A stretch of 28,517 nt of DNA from RGIG3009 sp045590855 (GTDB taxonomy: Bacteria; Bacillota; Clostridia; Oscillospirales; Acutalibacteraceae): positions 1 through 28,517 of the forward strand of contig JAZNRV010000080.1 of the NCBI GenBank assembly GCA_045590855.1, read 5' to 3'. Every line of letters starts with the position of its first letter. Position 1 is the first letter of the stretch. Of the stretch, positions 22,989 through 28,517 are shown piece by piece. Position numbers and translations under genes: made by a program. The notes below the pieces were generated by a model, which searched no databases, was not told where the DNA came from, and saw only the letters and a program-made list of their open reading frames with translations.

Positions 22989-23561
22989 TTAGATAAACGT
23001 AACACCGTTTTCGGCATCCATAGCAGCAATACGCGCCAACGATTCCACGCGAATACCGCGTGCTCTGAGCGCATCACCACCGCCTTGGTAAGCTTTTTCA
23101 ATCACGATGCCGGCACCTACCACTGTGGCGCCCGCCGCTTGTACCAAGTCTACCAAGCCGTTCAACGCGCAACCGTTTGCCAAAAAGTCATCCACAATCA
23201 GCACGCGGTCATCGGCGTTCAAATATTGTTTGGAAACTAGGATGGTATTGACGTTGCCATGAGTATACGACGGCACCTCGGAAGTATAAACGTCGTTTGA
23301 GATATTGCTGGTTTTGGATTTTTTGGCAAACACAACCGGTACCTCAAAGTACTTTGCCGTCAAGCAGGCGATGGCAATGCCGGAAGCTTCAATTGTCAAT
23401 ATTTTATTGACACCGCAATCTTTGTATAAACACGCAAATTCTTTACCAATTTCGTCAAGAAGCGCAACATCAATTTGATGGTTCAAAAAAGAATCAACTT
23501 TCAAAATATCTGCCGACAAGCATTTGCCGTCTTTAACAATGCGTTCTTTCAGTTGTTGCAC
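22989..23561 (-). CDS. xpt: Xanthine phosphoribosyltransferase
   Basis: Xpt converts xanthine, and less well guanine, plus PRPP to the nucleoside monophosphate for purine salvage in the cytosol. The 190 residues match the family length. The N-terminus has LKERIVKDGKCL and SFLNHQID, the IEASGIAIA loop follows, and the PRPP motif is VLIVDDFLANGCA (120-132, with D124-D125). It starts at GTG (23559-23561) with GGGGGG about 7 bases upstream. It is the first gene behind a guanine-class riboswitch and is followed by a nucleoside-type ABC importer, so uptake and salvage appear jointly controlled. Confidence 0.96.
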   Translation of the reverse strand: MQQLKERIVKDGKCLSADILKVDSFLNHQIDVALLDEIGKEFACLYKDCGVNKILTIEASGIAIACLTAKYFEVPVVFAKKSKTSNISNDVYTSEVPSYTHGNVNTILVSKQYLNADDRVLIVDDFLANGCALNGLVDLVQAAGATVVGAGIVIEKAYQGGGDALRARGIRVESLARIAAMDAENGVTFI

Positions 23562-23569
23562 AACTTATC

Positions 23570-23610
23570 CCCCCGAAAAAAACAAAAAGCAAGAACATGA
23601 AATTCCTGCT
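23570..23610 (-). terminator. Riboswitch expression platform (terminator)
   Basis: On the minus strand AGCAGGAA and TTCTTGCT (23588-23610) form an 8-bp stem followed by TTTTTGTTTTTTTT. It lies between the aptamer and xpt, so ligand binding would stop transcription before xpt. I did not work out the exact antiterminator pairing. Confidence 0.85.
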
Positions 23611-23649
23611 TCGGCATGATAGACAAATGAATGTCGTGAAAAGTAAAGC

Positions 23650-23718
23650 GCCGATAGTCCGATTGTTTGCGGCAATCAGGTAGAAACTTCAAAACCGTAT
23701 CATTTGATATATATCGAC
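23650..23718 (-). promoter_or_regulatory. Purine riboswitch aptamer, guanine class
   Basis: On the minus strand the P1 strands GTCGATA (23712-23718) and TATCGGC (23650-23656) close a three-way junction. P2 is TCAAA/TTTGA with loop TGATACGG, followed by the conserved TTTCTACC. P3 is CTGATTG-type arms closing CCGCAAA. The 3' junction reads GGACTAT. The C of GACTAT is the base equivalent to C74 that pairs with the ligand, so guanine, hypoxanthine or xanthine is expected and not adenine. Confidence 0.93.
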
Positions 23719-23744
23719 AAAAGACATTTTATTCTTACAGGAAT

Positions 23745-23773
23745 ATCATACCTTTTTTGACACAAAGAGTCAA
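23745..23773 (-). promoter_or_regulatory. Sigma-A promoter of the xpt/nucleoside-uptake operon
   Basis: On the minus strand TTGACT (23768-23773) and TATGAT (23745-23750) are separated by 17 bases. Transcription would start near 23738, about 20 bases before the riboswitch. Confidence 0.8.
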
Positions 23774-23816
23774 GAGTCAAATCGAAAAACAGACAAAGTT
23801 TTTTGCGTATAGCAAA

Positions 23817-23847
23817 ACAAGTCTGCCGATGTTTTCGGCAGACTTGT
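23817..23847 (-). terminator. Terminator of glyS
   Basis: Thirteen-base perfect arms (ACAAGTCTGCCGA and complement) surround a 5-base loop. On the minus strand the stem runs into TTTTGC. It is placed just after the glyS stop and ahead of the xpt promoter. Confidence 0.8.
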
Positions 23848-23853
23848 TCCTTG

Positions 23854-25233
23854 TTAAAATCTGATTTTTTCTTCCAAATATGCCTTCAAATCGGCAATCG
23901 CCACGCGCTCTTGCGCCATGGTGTCACGGTCACGCACCGTCACGCAACCATCGTTTTCCGAATCGAAGTCATAAGTAATGCAAAACGGCGTACCGATTTC
24001 ATCCTCGCGGCGATACCGTTTACCGATGGAACCGGCATCGTCAAAGTCGACCATGAAATCTTTTGCCAAAGCATCACGAACGGTCAGTGCGGCATCGCTC
24101 AATTTTTTAGAAAGCGGCAATACCGCAGTTTTGAACGGTGCCAAAGCCGGATGCAAACGAAGCACAACGCGAGTGTCATTCTTTTCGGCATCCACGACTT
24201 CTTCATCGTAGGCATCGCAAAGGAACGCCAACACCACGCGGTCCGCGCCCAGTGACGGTTCGATGACATACGGAATATAATGTTCGTTGGTTTCTTGGTC
24301 AAAGTATTCCAAACGTTGACCGGAATGAGTGCTGTGTTGCGTTAAGTCAAAGTCGGTGCGGTCTGCAACGCCCCACAGTTCGCCCCAACCAAAGGGGAAC
24401 AAAAATTCAAAGTCCGTGGTTGCTTTGGAATAGTGAGAAAGTTCTTTGGGGTCGTGGTCACGCAATTTGATGTTTTCTGCGCGCATGCCAAGCGACAACA
24501 ACCATTGATGGCAATAGTCTTTCCAGTAATGGAACCACTCCAAATCGGTGCCCGGTTTGCAGAAAAATTCCAGTTCCATTTGTTCAAATTCACGCGTACG
24601 GAAAATGAAGTTACCGGGAGTAATCTCGTTACGGAAACTTTTGCCGATTTGTGCTACACCAAAAGGCAACTTTTTACGAGCCGAGCGTTGGATATTGCTG
24701 AAATTCACAAAAATACCCTGCGCGGTTTCAGGACGCATATACAACTCGCTTTTGGCATCTTCCGTAACGCCTTGGAACGTTTTGAACATCAGGTTAAAGG
24801 TGCGGATATCCGTGAAGTTTTGCTCACCGCATTCCGGACAAACAATATGATTATCTGCAATATATTTTGCCATTTCGTCAAACGACCAACCGGCAGGATT
24901 GGCGCCTGCATCTTCAATCAGTTTGTCGGCGCGATGACGCGTTTTACAGCTCTTACAATCCATAAGCGGGTCAGAAAAGTTGCCCACGTGACCGGAAGCC
25001 ACCCACACCTGAGGATTCATCAAGATAGCGCTGTCCAAGCCAACGTTATACGGGTTTTCCTGAACAAATTTTTTCCACCATGCTTTTTTGACGTTGTTTT
25101 TGAGTTCCACACCCAAAGGACCGTAGTCCCATGCATTGGCAAGACCACCGTATATATCGGAACCCGGATACACAAAGCCGCGACCTTTACACAGCGCGAC
25201 AACTTTGTCCATTGTTTTTTCCGTGTTTTTCAT
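23854..25233 (-). CDS. glyS: Glycyl-tRNA synthetase, single-chain (dimeric alpha2) type
   Basis: This enzyme charges tRNA-Gly in the cytosol. The 459 residues match the alpha2 bacterial/eukaryal form rather than the alpha2-beta2 GlyQ/GlyS form. Visible are the N-terminal class II motif 1 area (FVYPGSDIYGGLANAWDYGP), a four-cysteine zinc-like pair (CKSC ... CPEC), motif 2 (FRNEITPGNFIFRTREFEQM), motif 3 (EPSLGADRVVLAFL), and the C-terminal anticodon-binding domain (VLRLHPALAPFKTAVLPLSK). I start at the ATG at 25231-25233, preceded by GGAGG. The upstream extension to 25422 runs through the promoter region. The leader is only about 40 bases with no T-box elements. It is divergent from the transketolase genes. 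Confidence 0.96.
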   Translation of the reverse strand: MKNTEKTMDKVVALCKGRGFVYPGSDIYGGLANAWDYGPLGVELKNNVKKAWWKKFVQENPYNVGLDSAILMNPQVWVASGHVGNFSDPLMDCKSCKTRHRADKLIEDAGANPAGWSFDEMAKYIADNHIVCPECGEQNFTDIRTFNLMFKTFQGVTEDAKSELYMRPETAQGIFVNFSNIQRSARKKLPFGVAQIGKSFRNEITPGNFIFRTREFEQMELEFFCKPGTDLEWFHYWKDYCHQWLLSLGMRAENIKLRDHDPKELSHYSKATTDFEFLFPFGWGELWGVADRTDFDLTQHSTHSGQRLEYFDQETNEHYIPYVIEPSLGADRVVLAFLCDAYDEEVVDAEKNDTRVVLRLHPALAPFKTAVLPLSKKLSDAALTVRDALAKDFMVDFDDAGSIGKRYRREDEIGTPFCITYDFDSENDGCVTVRDRDTMAQERVAIADLKAYLEEKIRF

Positions 25234-25273
25234 TGCATATTCCTCCGAACAGATAAAATAAAACTTACCTAAT

Positions 25274-25302
25274 ATAGTAATCCCATCTGATAAAAAAGTC
25301 AA
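25274..25302 (-). promoter_or_regulatory. Sigma-A promoter of glyS
   Basis: On the minus strand TTGACT (25297-25302) and TACTAT (25274-25279) are separated by 17 bases. It lies back-to-back with the transketolase promoter. Confidence 0.65.
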
Positions 25303-25361
25303 CCTTTTACAAGATAAAAAATTTTTATGTCGAAAGTATAGCTTTTCTCGTAAAAATGTGG

Positions 25362-25367
25362 TACAAT
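25362..25367 (+). promoter_or_regulatory. Probable -10 element of the transketolase genes
   Basis: TACAAT lies about 47 bases before the GTG start. No good -35 is visible 16-18 bases upstream, so the call rests on the -10 and the position. Confidence 0.4.
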
Positions 25368-25414
25368 ACAACATGATTATGCGACTTCCATCGAAATTAA
25401 GGGAGGAATACTGG

Positions 25415-26260
25415 GTGGACATGTCAAAAAAGAAGTTTTTAGAGCAAACCGCGCTGCGTATCCGTAAGGCTGTGATTGAGGGAACGTATCACGCCAAAAG
25501 CGGACATCCCGGTGGCTCGTTATCTATCGCCGATGTGTTGGCATATTTGTATTTTGAAGAAATGAACGTCGACGCCGCACGCCCCGACAATCCCGACCGT
25601 GACCGTTTTGTGCTTTCCAAAGGGCACTGTGCACCGGCTTTGTACGGTGCTTTGGCACTCAAAGGTTTTTTTGCTGAAAGTGAAATTCAATCGTTGCGTC
25701 ACATCGGTGCTATGTTACAAGGACATCCTTGTATGACAAGCACCCCCGGTGTAGATATGTCCACCGGTTCTTTGGGTCAAGGGATTTCCGCCGCTGTGGG
25801 TATGGCTTTGGCAGCGAAAATTGACAACAAAAGTTATCGTACATACGCCATCTTAGGTGACGGCGAGATTCAAGAAGGTCAAGTGTGGGAAGCCGCTATG
25901 TTTGCTTCTCACAAAAAATTAGATAATTTGTGCATTGTGGTGGATAACAACAATTTGCAAATCGACGGCACGGTGGAAGAAGTCAACTCCCCCTACCCCA
26001 TTCCCGAAAAATTTGCAGCGTTTGGTTGGAACGTCATTGTGATTGACGCGCATGACTTTGAGCAAATCGAAGCAGCGTTTGCCGCCGCACGCGCTTGCAC
26101 CGACAAGCCGACAGCGATTATTCAAAAATCCATCAAAGGAAAAGGCGTTTCTTTTATGGAAAACCAAGTGGGTTGGCACGGCAGTGCCCCCAACGCCGAA
26201 CAGTACGAGCAAGCCATGAACGAACTTGACGGTGCGCTGTCTGCTTTGAAGGAGGAATAA
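25415..26260 (+). CDS. Transketolase, N-terminal (thiamine-diphosphate-binding) subunit
   Basis: With the next gene this forms a split transketolase, which moves two-carbon units between sugar phosphates in the non-oxidative pentose phosphate pathway. The 281 residues hold the pyrophosphate-binding half. They include GTYHAKSGHPGGSLSIADVL near the N-terminus, and the thiamine diphosphate motif GDGEIQEGQVWEAAM beginning at G148 and closing with N178-N180. I choose the GTG at 25415 (8 bases after GGGAGG). The ATG two codons later is possible, and the longer frame from 25358 has no site and crosses the -10. Split transketolases are usual in Clostridia and archaea. The next gene begins after 2 bases. 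Confidence 0.93.
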   Translation: MDMSKKKFLEQTALRIRKAVIEGTYHAKSGHPGGSLSIADVLAYLYFEEMNVDAARPDNPDRDRFVLSKGHCAPALYGALALKGFFAESEIQSLRHIGAMLQGHPCMTSTPGVDMSTGSLGQGISAAVGMALAAKIDNKSYRTYAILGDGEIQEGQVWEAAMFASHKKLDNLCIVVDNNNLQIDGTVEEVNSPYPIPEKFAAFGWNVIVIDAHDFEQIEAAFAAARACTDKPTAIIQKSIKGKGVSFMENQVGWHGSAPNAEQYEQAMNELDGALSALKEE

Positions 26261-26262
26261 TC

Positions 26263-27216
26263 GTGTCTGAAATCATCAAAAAAGCTACGCGTGACGCGTA
26301 TGGTGCCGCTTTGGCGGAATTAGCACAAACCCAACAGAATTTGGTTGTTTTGGATGCCGACTTGGCCGCTGCGACCAAAACCGGTGCTTTCAAAAAAGCT
26401 TGTCCCGAGCGTTTCTTTGATTGTGGTATTGCCGAAGGGAATATGATGAGTATTGCCGCAGGTTTAGCCTCCACCGGCAAAGTGGTTTTTGCTTCATCGT
26501 TTGCCATGTTTGCCGCCGGAAGAGCTTTTGAACAAGTGCGTAACTCCATTGGATATACCCATCTCAATGTAAAAATCGGCGCGACTCACGGCGGCATTTC
26601 CGTGGGTGAAGACGGCGCTACCCATCAATGCTGTGAAGATTTGGCACTCATGCGGTCCATTCCCGGTATGGTAGTTTTGAACCCTGCCGACGCCACGGAA
26701 GCACGACTTGCCGTTATGGCTGCCGCCGCTTGGGACGGACCTGTTTACCTTCGCTTTGGTCGGTTGGCCGTGCCGGTTATTTTTGATGAAAATTACTGTT
26801 TTGAAATTGGAAAAAGTGTTCGTTTGACAGAAGGTAACGATGTGACCATCATTGCTACGGGCCTGATGGTCAACGAAGCATTGATTGCTGCCAAAGCCTT
26901 AAAAGAACAAGGTATTGAGGCACGGGTTATCAACATGGCAACTATCAAGCCGTTGGACCGTCAAGCCGTTATCGATGCTGCCGTGGAAACGGGTGCCATT
27001 GTCACCGCCGAAGAACATTCTGTTTTGGGCGGATTGGGCAGTGCTGTTTCCGAAGTGGTTTGTGAAGAAAAACCGGTACCCGTTTTGCGTGTTGGTGTGG
27101 AAGATACTTTTGGAAAATCCGGACCTGCCGTAGAACTGCTGAAACTGTTTGGTTTGTCGGCAGAAAACATTGTTCAAAAAGCAAAAGCCGCCATTGCCAA
27201 AAAAGGTAGTATGTAA
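26263..27216 (+). CDS. Transketolase, C-terminal (pyrimidine-binding) subunit
   Basis: This is the second half of the split transketolase, 317 residues. The pyrimidine-binding domain carries FFDCGIAEGNMMSIAAGLAS with E58, the glutamate that activates the cofactor, and FASSFAMFAAGRAFEQVRNS. The C-terminal domain (about 190-310) has VTIIATGLMVNEALIAAKAL and AEEHSVLGGLGSAV. It starts at GTG (26263) with GGAGG at the end of the previous gene. Both halves are needed because the active site lies at their interface. The same fold occurs in DXP synthase halves, but the split pair and its sequence favour transketolase. Confidence 0.93.
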   Translation: MSEIIKKATRDAYGAALAELAQTQQNLVVLDADLAAATKTGAFKKACPERFFDCGIAEGNMMSIAAGLASTGKVVFASSFAMFAAGRAFEQVRNSIGYTHLNVKIGATHGGISVGEDGATHQCCEDLALMRSIPGMVVLNPADATEARLAVMAAAAWDGPVYLRFGRLAVPVIFDENYCFEIGKSVRLTEGNDVTIIATGLMVNEALIAAKALKEQGIEARVINMATIKPLDRQAVIDAAVETGAIVTAEEHSVLGGLGSAVSEVVCEEKPVPVLRVGVEDTFGKSGPAVELLKLFGLSAENIVQKAKAAIAKKGSM

Positions 27217-27273
27217 AACCGCTACTAAGGAAACACTAAAGTGAACTTGTTACATAACAAGGAGATGGAAAAC

Positions 27274-28371
27274 ATGCCAAAGAAGCAAAGAAAATATTGC
27301 TATTCCAAAAAAACACGCACCTGGGCCATTGTCGGTTCTTCTGCCATGGCACTTGTTGGCGTCCTTTGCATCACTGCTTATATTCTTCTTTCCACTTTGA
27401 TTGGGCGAATCAATTTCAGTGATGACGATTTTTACGACCCCAACGTTGACGTAGATTTAGGTGTTGACAGTGACGAAATAAATCCGGATGCCCCCATTAT
27501 GGATAATTCGGCATACGACAATGCACAATCGGTATTGGAACTTCCTTTACGCGGCAACGAAAAAGGCATTCGCAATATTTTGTTGTTGGGTATTGACAGT
27601 CGTACCGATTCCTACAAAGGTCTTTCGGATACCACTATTATTCTGTCTATCAACGACAACACCAAAACCATTAAGCTTATCTCCTTATTACGGGATACCT
27701 GGGTTACATTGCCGGGACGCGATAAAGACGGAGACGGCAAAGACGATTTTGGCAAATTGAATTCGGCTTACGCCTACGGTCGTCACGTGTTGCAAAACAA
27801 AATGATTGCCCAAAATTTCCGTTTGAAAATCGATGACTATATCGGCGTTAATTTTCAAAGTTTGCCTGTACTCATCGATGCCATGGGCGGACTTGACATT
27901 GAACTAACTGCCAAAGAAATAACACAAGTCCCTGCTGTTGGTTGTTATACCGTTTTTGGTGACCCAAGCTTTGTTTCCATCACCGGCGCACCCGGCAAAT
28001 ATCACCTGAACGGTTATCAAGCGATGCAGTATGCCCGTATTCGTAAAATTGACAGCGATTTCAAACGTACAGAACGGCAACGCAAGGTCATCACCTTGCT
28101 CATGGAAAAGGCAAAAACCATGAACTATACACAACTTATCAGCATGGTATACAAAGCCGTTTCCTATGTGGACACCAACTTTTCCACCGATGAATTGTTA
28201 AGTTTTGCCGGTAATGCGCTTAAATATTCTTCCTATACCATTGAAAACAGTTATCATCTCCCCAAAAGCGGAGAATATAAATCCACTTCCATTGTAGGAA
28301 AAGGCAGCGGTTTGTTGTTATTGGACAACAAGAAAACGGTGCAAAACTTACACAAGTATATTTACGGTTAA
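27274..28371 (+). CDS. LytR-CpsA-Psr (LCP) family cell-wall glycopolymer transferase
   Basis: LCP enzymes attach teichoic acids or other glycopolymers from lipid carriers to peptidoglycan on the outer face of the membrane. The 365 residues have a short basic cytoplasmic tail, one transmembrane helix (about 17-43), an acidic spacer (DDDFYDPNVDVDLGVDSDE) and the LCP domain (about 95-260). The domain shows LLLGIDSRTDS, LSDTTIILSIND, LISLLRDTWV and the arginine-rich RIRKIDSDFKRTERQRKVI. These carry the aspartates and arginines that bind the lipid pyrophosphate. I use the ATG at 27274 (AAGGAG 9 bases upstream) rather than the GTG at 27241. No polymer genes are in view, so the substrate is unknown. 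Confidence 0.94.
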   Translation: MPKKQRKYCYSKKTRTWAIVGSSAMALVGVLCITAYILLSTLIGRINFSDDDFYDPNVDVDLGVDSDEINPDAPIMDNSAYDNAQSVLELPLRGNEKGIRNILLLGIDSRTDSYKGLSDTTIILSINDNTKTIKLISLLRDTWVTLPGRDKDGDGKDDFGKLNSAYAYGRHVLQNKMIAQNFRLKIDDYIGVNFQSLPVLIDAMGGLDIELTAKEITQVPAVGCYTVFGDPSFVSITGAPGKYHLNGYQAMQYARIRKIDSDFKRTERQRKVITLLMEKAKTMNYTQLISMVYKAVSYVDTNFSTDELLSFAGNALKYSSYTIENSYHLPKSGEYKSTSIVGKGSGLLLLDNKKTVQNLHKYIYG

Positions 28372-28436
28372 CCTAAAAAGAAGGCGTCTGATGAGAACTG
28401 AACAAGTCCAGTAAAAACGGACAATGACAAAAAAGG

Positions 28437-28475
28437 ACCTCCTATGGTAGAATTAACACAACTACCATAGGAGGT
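28437..28475 (+). promoter_or_regulatory. 14-bp inverted repeat that buries the transposase ribosome binding site
   Basis: ACCTCCTATGGTAG (28437-28450) and its perfect complement (28462-28475) are separated by 11 bases. The right arm contains AGGAGG (28469-28474), the ribosome binding site of the ATG at 28482. A transcript entering from outside would fold and hide the site, while a transcript started inside would not. This is a known way for insertion sequences to limit transposase made from read-through. Confidence 0.7.
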
Positions 28476-28481
28476 ATTTTT

Positions 28482-28517
28482 ATGCCAAGACGAAAAGGAA
28501 CACTCAATACGCCACAA
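28482..28517 (+). CDS. Start of a transposase-like gene (truncated by window end)
   Basis: ATG with AGGAGG 7 bases upstream, followed by MPRRKGTLNTPQ to the last base. The basic N-terminus fits a transposase OrfA, but twelve residues cannot prove it. Confidence 0.45.
   Translation, partial: MPRRKGTLNTPQ

Larger units (their letters stand above)
28390..28517 (+). mobile_element. Probable left end of an insertion sequence (cut by the window)
   Basis: After the LCP gene the sequence changes to TGATGAGAACTGAACAAGTC and onward, with a GTCC/GGAC repeat, a 14-bp hairpin and then the first codons of a transposase-like gene. This layout resembles an IS3-like end. The terminal repeat cannot be confirmed because the other end is outside the window. 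Confidence 0.45.

Noticed and set aside
24433..25272. 279-codon plus-strand frame opposite glyS
   Set aside because: It is a shadow of glyS, whose class II motifs are intact on the minus strand.
25234..25330. Possible T-box leader before glyS
   Set aside because: The leader from the predicted promoter is only about 40 bases, and no T-box sequence (AGGGTGG-type) or specifier stem is present.
1..28517. CRISPR arrays, tRNA or rRNA genes
   Set aside because: I saw no regularly spaced repeats and no cloverleaf or ribosomal RNA signatures on either strand.

Overview
The window reads as chromosome from an anaerobic, spore-forming Firmicute, most likely class Clostridia. The evidence is a cotJABC spore-coat operon, a split transketolase, a single-chain glycyl-tRNA synthetase, a guanine riboswitch on xpt, strong AGGAGG-type ribosome binding sites and frequent TTG/GTG starts. 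No taxonomic marker is present, so nothing below class is claimed.

About 0.66-13.0 kb is a compact defence island. A small XRE regulator (664-897, minus) diverges from a complete type I restriction-modification operon, hsdR-hsdM-hsdS (1117-7192). Next come a stand-alone SLOG/Rossmann protein (7233-7727, minus) and a divergent XRE regulator (7843-8154). The most notable locus is a five-part retron (8312-11576): a phosphoribosyltransferase-like protein, a winged-helix protein, a well-formed msr-msd RNA gene (9585-9748), a retron reverse transcriptase, and a TIR-domain protein with an unrecognised C-terminal domain. One sigma-A-type promoter lies in front and a strong terminator follows. A Fic toxin with a VbhA-like antitoxin (11685-12923, minus) closes the island. 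Its promoter overlaps a perfect 16-bp inverted repeat.

From about 13 to 17.8 kb the genes are mixed chromosomal: a tocopherol-cyclase-like protein, two small conserved proteins, a YyaL/DUF255 thioredoxin-domain protein followed by a 46-residue peptide gene, a small membrane protein, and cotJA-cotJB-cotJC.

From 17.9 to 23.8 kb a purine salvage/uptake operon runs on the minus strand: promoter, guanine-class riboswitch with terminator, xpt, a BMP-family lipoprotein, an ABC ATPase with two fused ATPase domains, and two permeases (the B. subtilis NupNOPQ arrangement). The riboswitch probably controls base salvage and nucleoside import together. glyS follows on the minus strand, divergent from the two transketolase subunit genes, and then comes a LytR-CpsA-Psr cell-wall enzyme.

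The right edge (about 28.39 kb onward) looks like the start of an insertion sequence, with its transposase ribosome binding site buried in a 14-bp hairpin. The left edge (1-663) has no convincing gene. It holds terminator-like hairpins and two very small minus-strand reading frames that may be remnants of a mobile element.
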